The notes: generated by a model from the letters alone, not told the origin. DNA of 63,300 bases from Alphaproteobacteria bacterium (GCA_018969425.1 JAGWYJ010000015.1:2501-65800), one strand, 5' to 3'; shown: positions 33,852-43,542, counted from the first letter of the stretch. Numbers and translations are program-made.

Positions 33852-33881
33852 TTGACCGTGTTCTCACGCGGTGAATATCGT
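33852..33881 (+). promoter_or_regulatory. Promoter of the polyprenyl synthase gene
   Basis: -35 TTGACC (33852-33857) and -10 TATCGT (33876-33881) with an 18-base spacer. Transcription would begin near 33888, which rules out the in-frame ATG at 33882 and supports translation from 33930. Confidence 0.6.
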
Positions 33882-33929
33882 ATGAATTGGCCGCGGCGTG
33901 AAGCGCGTCGGAGTGCCGGACCTGAGGGG

Positions 33930-34958
33930 ATGAACGTGGCTCTTCATGCTGAAGCTCAGCCGACGTCGGCCCCAGCCGGCAATCCTGTGGACCGGCTGTC
34001 AACCATGCTGCGCGCGGATATGCGCCAGGTAGAGACGCTGCTCGCGGAACGGGCGGCAAGTCCCGTGGCGACAATACCCGATCTGTCAGGCTACCTCATT
34101 TCAGCCGGAGGCAAGCGCCTTCGACCTCTGATCACCCTCGCCTCGGCCCGAGCCGTCGGAGGACGTGGGGACGCAGCGACCCACTGCCTTGCAGCGGCTG
34201 TCGAGTTTATCCACAGCGCAACCCTTCTGCACGACGATGTGGTGGATGACAGCGACCTCAGACGGGGCAAGCCAGCGGCGAAGAATGTCTGGGGAGCCTC
34301 CGCCAGCATTCTCGTAGGAGATTTTCTCTTCGCGCGCGCCTTCACCCTGATGGTGGACACGCGCGATATCCGCGTTCTCGACATTCTCTCTAGGGCCTCG
34401 TGCGTCATCGCCGAGGGAGAGGTGCGGCAGCTCGCGGCGCTGGGACAGGCGGACCTGTCCATTCCTGAATATATGGCGATCGCCGAGGCGAAAACTGCAG
34501 CGCTCTTCGAGGCGGCCGCACGCGCCGGCGCGCTGACAGGGTGTGACAACATATCGATCGCCGACAATCTTGGCGAATACGGGCGTCGCTTGGGCCTCGC
34601 CTTTCAGATCGTCGACGATCTTCTGGACTATGGCGGAATGACAAGCGTGATTGGAAAATCCGTCGGCGACGATTTCAGGGAGGGCAAACTTACTCTCCCG
34701 GTTCTCTTCGCCCGTGACCTTGGAGATCCGTCCGATCGCGCCTTCTGGCGCAGGACAATGAGCGACAGGGATCAGACGGACGCCGATCTGGCGACAGCGA
34801 TACGTCTCATCCGCACCTCAGGGGCCGCCGAACGAACCCTGGAAGCTGCCCGCGCAGAGGCCGACGCAGCGTGCGCCGCTCTTGCGCAGGCCGCAAGCGG
34901 CCCATTCGCGGACGAACTGGCGCGCCTCGCTGATTTCTGCGTCAATCGCGCCTGGTAA
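33930..34958 (+). CDS. ispB: Polyprenyl diphosphate synthase (octaprenyl/decaprenyl type)
   Basis: 342 residues. Trans-prenyltransferase that makes the side chain of ubiquinone. Both aspartate-rich motifs are present: first LLHDDVVDDSDLRRG near residue 110, second FQIVDDLLDYGG near residue 235, plus SAGGKRLRPLI at the allyl site and GKSVGDDFREGKLTLPVL. Chain length (C40 or C50) cannot be read reliably. ATG 33930 is within the predicted transcript; GAGGGG is very close to it. Divergent from the methyltransferase and convergent with the sugar-phosphate transferase gene. Confidence 0.92.
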   Translation: MNVALHAEAQPTSAPAGNPVDRLSTMLRADMRQVETLLAERAASPVATIPDLSGYLISAGGKRLRPLITLASARAVGGRGDAATHCLAAAVEFIHSATLLHDDVVDDSDLRRGKPAAKNVWGASASILVGDFLFARAFTLMVDTRDIRVLDILSRASCVIAEGEVRQLAALGQADLSIPEYMAIAEAKTAALFEAAARAGALTGCDNISIADNLGEYGRRLGLAFQIVDDLLDYGGMTSVIGKSVGDDFREGKLTLPVLFARDLGDPSDRAFWRRTMSDRDQTDADLATAIRLIRTSGAAERTLEAARAEADAACAALAQAASGPFADELARLADFCVNRAW

Positions 34959-34978
34959 GCTCCGCCCGACGAAAGCGG

Positions 34979-36025
34979 TCAGGCAAGTCCTCGCCCGACC
35001 AGTCCCGCACGGACGCCTGACGCCCGCACTCGAATATGAACCCAGATCGAGGCGCCTGCGAGGGTTAGAAAGGCCATAAGCGGAAACCAGCCGCCTGCGA
35101 TGCCGGCGACAAGCGACAGCCCCGCCGCATTGAGAGCCCAGACGGCATGGACCGCCGACACCTGCCAGTGACTGAGACCCGCCTTGATCGCAATCTGATA
35201 GGCATGGTCCCGATGAGCCGACAGCAGGTTCTTTCCATTCAGCAAACGCCAGCCGAGCGTCAGGATCACGTCAGTCAGAAAGGGCAGCATCAGCGTCGGA
35301 GCGAGACAAAGCCAGTCAGGTCGTCTTTCCACCAGCAGCAGAGACAATCCCGCCAGCAGGCCTCCCGTCATGAGGGCCCCAGCATCTCCAGCGAACAGTC
35401 GTCCAGGAACGTTCCAGACAAGAAAGCCGACCAATGCGCCGCAAAGCGCCCCTGCGCACAGAGCGATGTCGGAGGCTCCAGCCACGATCGCGCAAGCGCA
35501 AAGCCCTGCAGCTGCGATTGCGGCCATACCCATCGACAGACCGTTCGCCCCATCCATGAAGTTGACCGCATTCATCATCAGAATGATCCAGGCCAAAGCC
35601 CCCAGCGCGGCGAAAAACATCGGAAGAGGAAACTGCGCCCCCGGCCAGGGCGACAGGACATCCGGGCCAACCCCCAGAGCCGCAATCCAGATCCCCACCC
35701 CAATCAGCAGACCGAGCTTCAACCGGGCGCCGAGACCTCGAACATCATCGATCAGTCCGATGAGGAGAGCCCCAACCGAGGCGCCCAGAACGATCATCAC
35801 GCCCTTGGATAAAACCTGGCCTCCCAGGACGTACGCGATCATCAGAGCAATCGCGGAGGCGAGACAAACGCCGACGCCCCCCAGGGTCGGGACAGCCGTA
35901 AGCTGGGTCTTTCTCGGTTCGTCAGGAGCATCCCGGACCCCGACCGCCATAACCGCCCGGCAGAGGGCCACAGCGCCGGCGAACGAGACCAGGCACGTAG
36001 TCAGAAGCCATAAGCCGTCGGTCAT
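34979..36025 (-). CDS. Glycosyltransferase family 4 (WecA/MraY superfamily)
   Basis: 348 residues with about ten membrane spans. It transfers a sugar-1-phosphate from a UDP-sugar to undecaprenyl phosphate at the inner membrane, starting an envelope polysaccharide. Superfamily motifs: DEPRKTQLTAVPTLGGVGV, LIGLIDDVRGLGARLKL, the catalytic ILMMNAVNFMDGANGL, FAGDAGAL and the carbohydrate-recognition loop HRDHAYQ. The loop lacks MraY features, so a WecA-like role is more likely. ATG 36025 lies 13 bases after the ispE stop, and AGGA lies upstream, so it is cotranscribed with ispE. Confidence 0.85.
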   Translation of the reverse strand: MTDGLWLLTTCLVSFAGAVALCRAVMAVGVRDAPDEPRKTQLTAVPTLGGVGVCLASAIALMIAYVLGGQVLSKGVMIVLGASVGALLIGLIDDVRGLGARLKLGLLIGVGIWIAALGVGPDVLSPWPGAQFPLPMFFAALGALAWIILMMNAVNFMDGANGLSMGMAAIAAAGLCACAIVAGASDIALCAGALCGALVGFLVWNVPGRLFAGDAGALMTGGLLAGLSLLLVERRPDWLCLAPTLMLPFLTDVILTLGWRLLNGKNLLSAHRDHAYQIAIKAGLSHWQVSAVHAVWALNAAGLSLVAGIAGGWFPLMAFLTLAGASIWVHIRVRASGVRAGLVGRGLA

Positions 36026-36038
36026 CGCCGAAGGATCC

Positions 36039-36965
36039 TCATGACGCCCGCCCCCCCGAAGGGGAAGTCGAGGAACCGCGAAGAACAGTCGCCCGAACCC
36101 AGAAACGCGGCTCATCGACGGACAGTCTGGCGGCCGCCTCGATGGCCTCGCTCTCGGTGTCATAAAGAGCAAAACAAGTCGGCCCGCTTCCCGACATCCT
36201 CGCCAGGCGGCAGCCGTGCGTCGAGGACAGCGCAGTGAGAACGCGGCCGATTTCAGGACGCAGCGCCCGCGCCGCCTCCTCGAGATCATTGCTATAACTC
36301 GCGACCGCCAGAGCGAAGGAGGCCGCGTCCGCCCCCTCGGGCGGTGCGCGGTGCTCAAATGAACGAATCGCAGCCAGCTTGTCGAAGCGTTTGAAGACTT
36401 TTCGGGTCTCGAGCGGAACGCCTGGATTGACCAGAACCGCCGGCAGGTCCGGTGCGATCGCATCGATCAGCTGCTCGCCGGCCCCACGCATGACCAATGG
36501 GCGCGATCGAACGCAGGCGGGAACATCCGAGCCTATCTGAGCCCCCATCGTCTCGAGGGCAACCGACGAAAATCCAACCTCCCACATGGCGTTGAGCAGA
36601 CGGAGTGTGGCTGCAGCGTCTGCGGATCCGCCTCCCACGCCGCCTGCAGTGGGCAGATCCTTGTGCAGGACCAGAGACGCCCCGATCATGGTTCGCCCGC
36701 ACGCTTCGCGCAGAGCGTGAGCCGCTTGGAGAACGAGGTTTCCCTTCGGCGACTTCAGGGCGCGAGCCCCGGGTCCGGTCAGATGCAGATTGAGATGGGG
36801 AGCCTGACGCGCCCCGACCCGATCAGAGGCGCGCTTGTCAGCGAACATCACGAAGCTGTCGAGGGGGTGAAACCCTCCCGGTCCGAGCGGCCCCACATGC
36901 AGATAGAGATTGACCTTGGCCGGGGCCCACTCAGTCACCAGCGTAGGAGACGCGAACTCGTTCAT
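36039..36965 (-). CDS. ispE: 4-diphosphocytidyl-2-C-methyl-D-erythritol kinase
   Basis: 308 residues. GHMP-kinase enzyme of the non-mevalonate isoprenoid pathway. It begins with AKVNLYLHVGPLGPGGFHPLDS and contains the phosphate-binding loop PTAGGVGGGSADAAATLRLLN near residue 110 and the C-terminal RMSGSGPTCFALYD. The start overlaps the end of the upstream TPR lipoprotein gene by four bases, so translation is probably coupled. Products feed the polyprenyl synthase encoded nearby. Confidence 0.94.
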   Translation of the reverse strand: MNEFASPTLVTEWAPAKVNLYLHVGPLGPGGFHPLDSFVMFADKRASDRVGARQAPHLNLHLTGPGARALKSPKGNLVLQAAHALREACGRTMIGASLVLHKDLPTAGGVGGGSADAAATLRLLNAMWEVGFSSVALETMGAQIGSDVPACVRSRPLVMRGAGEQLIDAIAPDLPAVLVNPGVPLETRKVFKRFDKLAAIRSFEHRAPPEGADAASFALAVASYSNDLEEAARALRPEIGRVLTALSSTHGCRLARMSGSGPTCFALYDTESEAIEAAARLSVDEPRFWVRATVLRGSSTSPSGGRAS

Positions 36966-38692
36966 CGAAGCCTCCGCAGTCCAGTCGTCCCGGAAGAGCC
37001 TGCGTCAGGAAGGCCTCTCTCAATGCGCTGTCTCAGATCCGCCTCAAGAGACGGCGAAGGAGAAAGGGTCAGCGCGCGTCGCCACTCGTGATCGGCTTCC
37101 AGCCGGCGATCAGAACGCCAGTAGGCGTCGCCGAGATGAGCTCCGATAAGACTGTCAGCCGGCGCCAGCTCGCTCGCCCGCTCAAGCTGCTCGATCGCCT
37201 CCTCCAGCGCGCCCAGCCGATACAGAGCCCAGCCGAGACTGTCGATAATGTGAGGAGCCTCCGGATCGCGAGCAAGCGCACGACGAATAAGGCGTATCCC
37301 CTCTTCGGGGTTGAAACCCCGATCCACCCAGAAAAATCCAAGAAAGTTCAGAAGCTCTGGTTGATCCGGGGCTAACTCGACCGCTCTGAGAAGATCCCGT
37401 TCCGCATCACTCCAAAGTCCCTGGCGCTCCCGAACCCTCGCCCGCTCGAAAAGCGCCTTCCAGTCAGCTCGTCCTCCGGCTTCATCTCCAGCGATCATTC
37501 TGGAGAGAATCTCCTCCGCCAGAGCAGGCCGCTCAAGCGTCATATAGAGGTCCGCCAGACGGAAGGTGAGCGTGCGTCCGATCCGCATCGAGGCCAGCGT
37601 GGAGGCGACGCTCAATGCGTCAGGATCGCGCCCCAGACGATGAAGGAGAAAGCCGCCCTCCGCCTGGCCCGCAGCATAATAGGGAGAGCCCGGCGCGATT
37701 GCTGCGATCTGCATCAGAGCCTCTTCAATGCGGTTCTGATCCGTCAAAGCGGCGGCAAGATCCATGCGCGCCGCATCAAGGCCAGGATGCAAGCGAAGAG
37801 ACAGGTGAAGATAAATGAGAGCGAGCTGCGGATTAGCGGCTCGAAGATCGCCAGCCGACAGTGTGTAGAGCGCGACGCCTGCGCCCTGGCGCGTCGTCAG
37901 CCGGGGCGGAGGCGACGCCTTTCCGCCCGCAAGTTCCGCTGCAAACGCCTCTGTCTCGATGGCGGGACCCGTGTCGGCCGAATAAGCGGCGAGGATCGCC
38001 GCGGCTCTGTCGAAATCCCCTGACATGGCCAGCAGGCGTAAGTGGGAGTCGGTAATCACCCCAAGCCGAACGCCAAGACGCCAGGCCTCTTCGAACGCAG
38101 CAAGCGCCTGATCGCCGCGTCCTGCCGAGAGATGAATGAACGCCTGAATGGCGATGTCGTCGCCAGCGAACAGGCGCTGGCCGGCGACCGGCGAGAGACG
38201 ATCAATCCCGCCGTCCGGATTCGCTTCAGCCAGAACATAGGCGCCAAGATATCGCACTGCTGCAGCGTTCAGAGCATCCCCGGCAAGGGCCTGCAAACGA
38301 ACGCTGGCGCGTCGGTTACGCGCCTCGGCGATCTCCTCCACGGCCAGCACGAGGCCCGCGAAACCAGACGCCGCAGCGACCGACGGATCCGCTCCGGCGG
38401 CGAGCTTCTGAGCGGTCGGGACATCGCCCTCGATCAGAGCGCTCGCCACCGCGCGATCAAGAGCAAGAGCGTCTTCCGGAGTTCGGTCGAAGGCCTGCCG
38501 GTAGTAGGAGGCCGCAGCGCGCGTGTCACCGACCAGACCGGCGTATCGCGCAGCAAGATAATCGCCATACGCCTCAGGCGGGGTCGCCGTCGGTGTGGGC
38601 AGATCGGCGATGTCGAAGGTCACCGGAGACGACACCTCGGGCGCGCTTGCACACCCCCCGGATATCAGCGCGACGCTCACGCCAAGGACCAT
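36962..38692 (-). CDS. TPR-repeat lipoprotein, second of a tandem pair
   Basis: About 576 residues from ATG 38692. The signal ends in the lipobox SGGC (VALISGGCAS). The mature protein is built of tetratricopeptide repeats; the last two are clearest: HIIDSLGWALYRLGALEEAI and LIGAHLGDAYWRSDRRLEAD. Position directly before ispE and overall form recall Pseudomonas LbcA, an outer-membrane TPR lipoprotein that activates the CtpA protease; that link is an inference. The start is uncertain: the signal from 38692 lacks basic residues, and a GTG at 38704 or further upstream (RSHRRLP) is possible. Confidence 0.7.
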   Translation of the reverse strand: MVLGVSVALISGGCASAPEVSSPVTFDIADLPTPTATPPEAYGDYLAARYAGLVGDTRAAASYYRQAFDRTPEDALALDRAVASALIEGDVPTAQKLAAGADPSVAAASGFAGLVLAVEEIAEARNRRASVRLQALAGDALNAAAVRYLGAYVLAEANPDGGIDRLSPVAGQRLFAGDDIAIQAFIHLSAGRGDQALAAFEEAWRLGVRLGVITDSHLRLLAMSGDFDRAAAILAAYSADTGPAIETEAFAAELAGGKASPPPRLTTRQGAGVALYTLSAGDLRAANPQLALIYLHLSLRLHPGLDAARMDLAAALTDQNRIEEALMQIAAIAPGSPYYAAGQAEGGFLLHRLGRDPDALSVASTLASMRIGRTLTFRLADLYMTLERPALAEEILSRMIAGDEAGGRADWKALFERARVRERQGLWSDAERDLLRAVELAPDQPELLNFLGFFWVDRGFNPEEGIRLIRRALARDPEAPHIIDSLGWALYRLGALEEAIEQLERASELAPADSLIGAHLGDAYWRSDRRLEADHEWRRALTLSPSPSLEADLRQRIERGLPDAGSSGTTGLRRLR

Positions 38693-38741
38693 CGCCGACC
38701 CCACAGGAAGCCGGCGATGCGACCGCAGGAGCGGACGAACA

Positions 38742-40748
38742 TCAGATCTCGCTGGCAGGGCCACGACGGCGCTCAAGGGGGACTTCCGGCGTATCGCGCC
38801 GAACGGGGGCGGGCTTCGTAAGACCTGAGGCGATCTTGGAGGATATGGCTGGGAGCTCATGCGCAGGCGGCCGAGCCCTGACAGCCTCCCGCCAGCTGGC
38901 GCGCGCCGCTTCCTCATCACCCAGACGCCAGTGAATGTCGCCCATGTGATCATGCAGTTCCCAGTGGTCGAAGGGCTCGTAAGCGGCGATGGCGAGGGTC
39001 AGATACCGCTCCGCCTCCTTGAAATCCCCATACTGGTAATAAGCCCATCCCAGGCTGTCGAGCAGATTGGGCTCATCGGGCGACAGGCGACTGGCCTGCT
39101 TGAGCATCTTAAAGCCTTCCTCAAGCTCCTCCTCGCTCGCATAGCCGTCGATGAGAGAGTATCCGAAATTGTTCATCAATCCGACATCGCCGGGAGAATC
39201 AACCATCATCTCCCTCATGATCTGAAGCCCCTCAGGCCGCTGAGGCGACTTCACGAGCATGGACGAAAGGAACTGCTGGGTGGTGGGGTTGTCGGCAAGA
39301 GCGCGGGCCTCGCGGGCCGCAATAATGGCGGCCTGCACGTTCCCGCCCTGAAAGTGAGTCTGCCCCCGGGTCAGCAGGGCCGCCAGCTTTCGATCCTCAT
39401 CCAGACCGCCTCGCAGAGCCTGATCGATCAGCTGAAGCGCGCGATCAGTCCGCCCGGCATCCGAAAGCGCCGAGGCTGCCGACAATTTGGATTCCGGGCC
39501 AGCTTCAAGCGACAATGACCGCTCGACCAGAGCATTCAGCGCGTCCGGAGAGCCAAGCTGAAGGGCCGCAAGCCCTGCCGATGTGGCGAGCTGCGCAGCT
39601 TGCTCCCGACGAGGCGAACCCGCCTGAGCAACCCGGAGAGCCGCTTCGAAAAAACCGTTGCGATAAAGCGACCCAACCTCCTCCAGACGGATATCTCCGT
39701 TGTCGGGGTCAAGCAGCAACGCGCTCTGCCTCAGCGAAGACAGAAGCTGATTGAAAGGCGCCTTGGCGCCGCGACCGACCATCATGCCCATGATGGACTG
39801 GCGTTGCTCGACGACGTCGGCTTCATCAGCGATCGCCAGAGCCATCGCCTGACGAAGCGTTCGGGGCTTCGGAGCCGACTTGCCGGTACGGGTGTCGACC
39901 AGCCGCTGGGCCACGAAACCGTCATCCGGCGCAGCAGCCGCAAGTCGTTCAAGAAGCGACACGGCGTCAGACGCTCGGCCCGCAGCTCGCAGAAGCTCAG
40001 CCTGACGCAGAGCAAGAAGCCTCTGACCGTTGAACGCGATCGCCGACGCAAGAAAGCCAGGCGTGCCGGCGGTCCGCGGATCAGGCGGCGCAAACTCGTC
40101 CGGCGCCTCCTCATAGACCGCTAGAGCCCCGTCGATATCCCCCAGTCCTTCTGCAAGAAGCGCCCGGTGACCCAGAAGCGTCGCGCCGGGAAGCAGACGG
40201 CCCAGCTTGGCCATTTCCGAAGTCGCTGTTTCCGCGCGACCGGCGAACGCCATCACCCAGGGGCGGAGGTGGTCAGCGCTCAGAATCTCGGGCGCGGGTT
40301 TCTCCGCCATGCGGTCAAGAATGTCCTGAGCGCGCGGAACCTGATCGCCCGCCAGAGCGTCAACGATCGCGTATCCCCATGCCCCGGAATTCTTGTCTTC
40401 GGAATAGTCCGCCGCCACGCGTTCCATGAACGCCGCCATATCCGCCCGGGCGAGCATCTCCGAAGGTCCCGGATAGGGAGCTTCCGGCGCACTGGAGGGG
40501 CGCGTCGCCTCCGCTGCCGCTGAGACGCCGCCAGACGCCGCGACAGCCGCAAGGGTCGTCTGAATTTGCTCGCGCGGCAGCCCGCCGCAGGTTGAGACAG
40601 GCTGCACCACGCCTCCGCCCCCGGCGGATGGCGCAAAAATGAACACTGTCCGGCACCCTCCGGATCCCGAAAGACCATCCGTGGCGCAACCGCCAAGGAC
40701 GCCCAGGGCGGCGACGCCGCAAAGCAGGGTACGGATGTGTGACGTCAT
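38742..40748 (-). CDS. TPR-repeat lipoprotein, first of a tandem pair
   Basis: 668 residues. Lipoprotein signal MTSHIRTLLCGVAALGVLGGC. A glycine-rich, low-complexity segment follows, then helical repeats to the end. C-terminal repeats NLLDSLGWAYYQYGDFKEAE and ELHDHMGDIHWRLGDEEAARASWREAV align with the end of the downstream gene, so the two are paralogues. Probably located in the periplasm at the inner leaflet of the outer membrane, as a scaffold or adaptor. The unit TPR, TPR, ispE, GT4 is on one strand with short gaps. Confidence 0.75.
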   Translation of the reverse strand: MTSHIRTLLCGVAALGVLGGCATDGLSGSGGCRTVFIFAPSAGGGGVVQPVSTCGGLPREQIQTTLAAVAASGGVSAAAEATRPSSAPEAPYPGPSEMLARADMAAFMERVAADYSEDKNSGAWGYAIVDALAGDQVPRAQDILDRMAEKPAPEILSADHLRPWVMAFAGRAETATSEMAKLGRLLPGATLLGHRALLAEGLGDIDGALAVYEEAPDEFAPPDPRTAGTPGFLASAIAFNGQRLLALRQAELLRAAGRASDAVSLLERLAAAAPDDGFVAQRLVDTRTGKSAPKPRTLRQAMALAIADEADVVEQRQSIMGMMVGRGAKAPFNQLLSSLRQSALLLDPDNGDIRLEEVGSLYRNGFFEAALRVAQAGSPRREQAAQLATSAGLAALQLGSPDALNALVERSLSLEAGPESKLSAASALSDAGRTDRALQLIDQALRGGLDEDRKLAALLTRGQTHFQGGNVQAAIIAAREARALADNPTTQQFLSSMLVKSPQRPEGLQIMREMMVDSPGDVGLMNNFGYSLIDGYASEEELEEGFKMLKQASRLSPDEPNLLDSLGWAYYQYGDFKEAERYLTLAIAAYEPFDHWELHDHMGDIHWRLGDEEAARASWREAVRARPPAHELPAISSKIASGLTKPAPVRRDTPEVPLERRRGPASEI

Positions 40749-40817
40749 GCTTACTATCCTCTTGGACCAGCTTGACCTGATCTCGATAGCGACCTTAGCC
40801 GACCCCGAGGGGAAAAC

Positions 40818-42491
40818 CTACATGTTCGGATAGTTCGGCCCCCCTCCGCCCACCGGCGTCGTCCAGTTAATGTTCTGATTGGGGTCCTTGATATCGCACG
40901 TCTTGCAGTGAACGCAGTTCTGGGAGTTGATCTGAAGGCGGTGCTTGCCGGGACTGTCCTCAATCCACTCGTATACGCCCGCGGGGCAATATCGATTGGA
41001 CGGGCCGCCGAACACGCCCAGTTCGCTTGAGGCCTGAAGATCGAGATTCTTGACCTTCAAATGGATCGGCTGACCCTCTTCGTGATTGGTGAAGGAGTAA
41101 GCGACGCTTGTCAGACGATCAAAGGAGATGACGCCGTCCGGCTTGGGGTATGCTATTTTTCGATGCTTGGACGCGGGCTCGAGGGACGCGGCGTCGGTCT
41201 TTCCGTGCTTCAGCGTTCCAAACAGTGAGAAACCGCCCAGAAGGGTGGTGCACCAGAGATCGAAGCCGGTCATCATCACCCCGAGGGCGGTGCCCCAGCG
41301 GGACCAGAGGGGTTTCGCATTTCGGACCGCTTTGAGCTCCCGGGCGACCCAGCTGGCTTCGAACGCCTCCGGATAGGCCCGAAGCTCGTCGCCCTGACGT
41401 CCCTCAGCCACAGCGTCATAGGCGGCCTCAGCCGCCAGCATGCCGGTCTTCATGGCGTTGTGGCTGCCCTTGATCCGCGGCAGGTTAACAAATCCGGCCG
41501 AACAGCCGATGAGCGCCCCGCCCGGAAAGATCAGCTTGGGGATAGATTGCCATCCCCCCTCTGTGATGGCGCGCGATCCGTAGGAGATTCGAGTGCCCCC
41601 CTCGAGAAACTTCGAGACCTCGGGGTGATGCTTGAACCTCTGAAACTCCTCAAAAGGAGACAGCCACGGGTTCTTGTAGTTCAGATGCACGACCAGCCCG
41701 ATCGAGACGTAATTATCGCCGAAATGATAGAGGAACGTGCCCCCGCCGGTCTTGTTGTCGAGGGGCCAGCCAAAGGTATGCTGCACATAACCCGGGCGGA
41801 AATTCTCCGGGCGGATCTGCCACAGCTCCTTGATCCCGATCCCGAACTTCTGGGGCTGCCGTCCCTCGCTGAGCTTAAACTCGCTGATCAGCCTCTTGGC
41901 GAGGGATCCGCGAACGCCCTCTGCGATCAGGACATATTTCCCGTTAAGCTCCATACCTGGCTGGTAATCAGGTCCCGGCTGACCATCGCGATCGAGACCC
42001 ATCACGCCGGCCACGACCCCTTTGACTGAACCGTCCTCGCGATACGTCAGATCGGAGCAGGCGAAGCCGGGATAGATCTCAACCCCAAGAGCTTCCGCCT
42101 GCTGAGAGAGCCAGCGGCAGACATTTCCCAGAGATGCGATGTACATCCCATGGTTCTTTAACATCGGAGGCAGAGGGAAGGACGGCAGCGTCACAGACCC
42201 CTCGGGCCCCAGCACGAGAAACCGATCCTCGGAGACTTCGGTCTCGAGCGGGCAGCCGAGCGCCTTCCAGTCTGGGATAAGCTCATTGAGAGCGCGCGGA
42301 TCGATGACGGCGCCGGAGAGGATATGAGCCCCGACTTCAGACCCCTTCTCAAGCACGACGACCGAGAGTTCGCGACCGTCGCGGGCCGCCAGCTGCTTCA
42401 GGCGAATCGCCGCAGACAGCCCTGCAGGCCCGCCGCCGACGATGACGACGTCAAAATCCATGGACTCCCGTTCCACTGCGTCCGCTGTCAT
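40818..42491 (-). CDS. Electron transfer flavoprotein-ubiquinone oxidoreductase
   Basis: 557 residues. Membrane-associated enzyme passing electrons from ETF to ubiquinone. It contains the FAD fold DFDVVIVGGGPAGLSAAIRL near residue 12, GSEVGAHILSGAVIDPRAL, the quinone-binding hydrophobic plateau, and the C-terminal [4Fe-4S] ferredoxin-like domain with NSQNCVHCKTCDIKDP plus an upstream cysteine in RYCPAGVYEW. GAGAGG precedes ATG 42491. Together with etfBA (60.5-62.1 kb) and acyl-CoA dehydrogenases such as Mcd it completes the electron path to the respiratory chain. The lower strand continues with the TPR genes after a 70-base gap. Confidence 0.95.
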   Translation of the reverse strand: MTADAVERESMDFDVVIVGGGPAGLSAAIRLKQLAARDGRELSVVVLEKGSEVGAHILSGAVIDPRALNELIPDWKALGCPLETEVSEDRFLVLGPEGSVTLPSFPLPPMLKNHGMYIASLGNVCRWLSQQAEALGVEIYPGFACSDLTYREDGSVKGVVAGVMGLDRDGQPGPDYQPGMELNGKYVLIAEGVRGSLAKRLISEFKLSEGRQPQKFGIGIKELWQIRPENFRPGYVQHTFGWPLDNKTGGGTFLYHFGDNYVSIGLVVHLNYKNPWLSPFEEFQRFKHHPEVSKFLEGGTRISYGSRAITEGGWQSIPKLIFPGGALIGCSAGFVNLPRIKGSHNAMKTGMLAAEAAYDAVAEGRQGDELRAYPEAFEASWVARELKAVRNAKPLWSRWGTALGVMMTGFDLWCTTLLGGFSLFGTLKHGKTDAASLEPASKHRKIAYPKPDGVISFDRLTSVAYSFTNHEEGQPIHLKVKNLDLQASSELGVFGGPSNRYCPAGVYEWIEDSPGKHRLQINSQNCVHCKTCDIKDPNQNINWTTPVGGGGPNYPNM

Positions 42492-42598
42492 TGTACCTCT
42501 CTCCAGACCGACCCGGGCTCGGGGGCTGATTTCTCGCGCGTTCCGCGTTACTTAGACCACAGCCGGCGCAGTCAACAAGGTTGAGACCAGAGACTGTC

Positions 42599-43432
42599 AT
42601 GACGCACCCCCGCCACGACCGCCTCGCCAAGTCCCTGACCGATTTCTGGGTCGATATGCTGGGACCCGACCCGGATCTGCCCGAAACGCCCGTCCGACCG
42701 GCTCCGGTCGAGGCGAGGCCGGCCATTCCGCGACCCGTCGAAGCGAAGCCTCCGCCGGCCTCTCCGCCATCGCGCCCTGAACCGCGACGCCTCCAGACCG
42801 ACCCCTCCGCCGAGGCCCGGGCCCTGGCTCAGGCGGCTGGATCCCTGCCCGAACTGCGAGCGGCGGTCGAAGCGTTCGCGGGTTGCCCCCTGCGTGCGGC
42901 GGCCCGCTCCACTGTCGTCTGGGACGGGGCCGAGAGAGGATCCATCCTTGTGATCGACACCGGACCGGCAGACGATGAGGACGTGTCGGGACAACCGGTC
43001 TCGGGCCGGGCAGGACGCCTGTTCGACCGCATGCTTGCCAGCATAGGCCTCAGTCGGGAACGTCAGGTCTGCGTGACCGGACTGGTCTACTGGAGGCGCC
43101 CGGGAAACCGCCCACCGACCGCGTCGGAGCTGGAGCTGTGCGCACCGTTCCTGGCCCGACATGTGGACCTTCTTCGTCCAAGTTTGATTCTGACCCTTGG
43201 CGCCTTCGCCGCTAAGTCCCTGGAAGCGGCAGGAGATGACCTCATGCAGGCCCATGGCCGACGGACGCTTATATCCCCCCCGGGTTCGAGCGCTCCGATC
43301 GCCTGCATCCCCCTGCTCCATCCCGCCTACCTTCTCCGTCGCCCTCAGGACAAGGAGAAGGCGTGGCGGGACATGCTGGCCGTCGCAGATCTGTGCGAAG
43401 ACCTCCGTCTCACCCGCGATCGCGGACACTGA
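42599..43432 (+). CDS. Family 4-type uracil-DNA glycosylase with degenerate active site
   Basis: 277 residues. Proline-rich N-terminal region (about 1-65), then the UDG fold. Retained: GRAGRLFDRMLASIGLSR, VCVTGLVYWRRPGNRPPTASELELCAPFL and the His motif LLHPAYLLRRP. Lost: the catalytic GEAPG/GEGPG motif reads DTGPA (VIDTGPADDEDVSGQP), replacing the catalytic glutamate with threonine, and the stacking phenylalanine of PFVGR is valine (PVSGR). Cysteines of the N-terminal cluster pair are reduced to one (AGCPL). It may be inactive on uracil, use another substrate or bind DNA without cleavage. Divergent from ETF-QO. Confidence 0.75.
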   Translation: MTHPRHDRLAKSLTDFWVDMLGPDPDLPETPVRPAPVEARPAIPRPVEAKPPPASPPSRPEPRRLQTDPSAEARALAQAAGSLPELRAAVEAFAGCPLRAAARSTVVWDGAERGSILVIDTGPADDEDVSGQPVSGRAGRLFDRMLASIGLSRERQVCVTGLVYWRRPGNRPPTASELELCAPFLARHVDLLRPSLILTLGAFAAKSLEAAGDDLMQAHGRRTLISPPGSSAPIACIPLLHPAYLLRRPQDKEKAWRDMLAVADLCEDLRLTRDRGH

Positions 43433-43542
43433 GCCGAAAATCAGCCGGATCAGGCCCGACGGACGGCCTTGTCAGGATCGGTCTGGCAGTCTCATAATCG
43501 AGAGGAATTTCTGTCGCCCCTGCGATACGAAAGCGATGCCTG

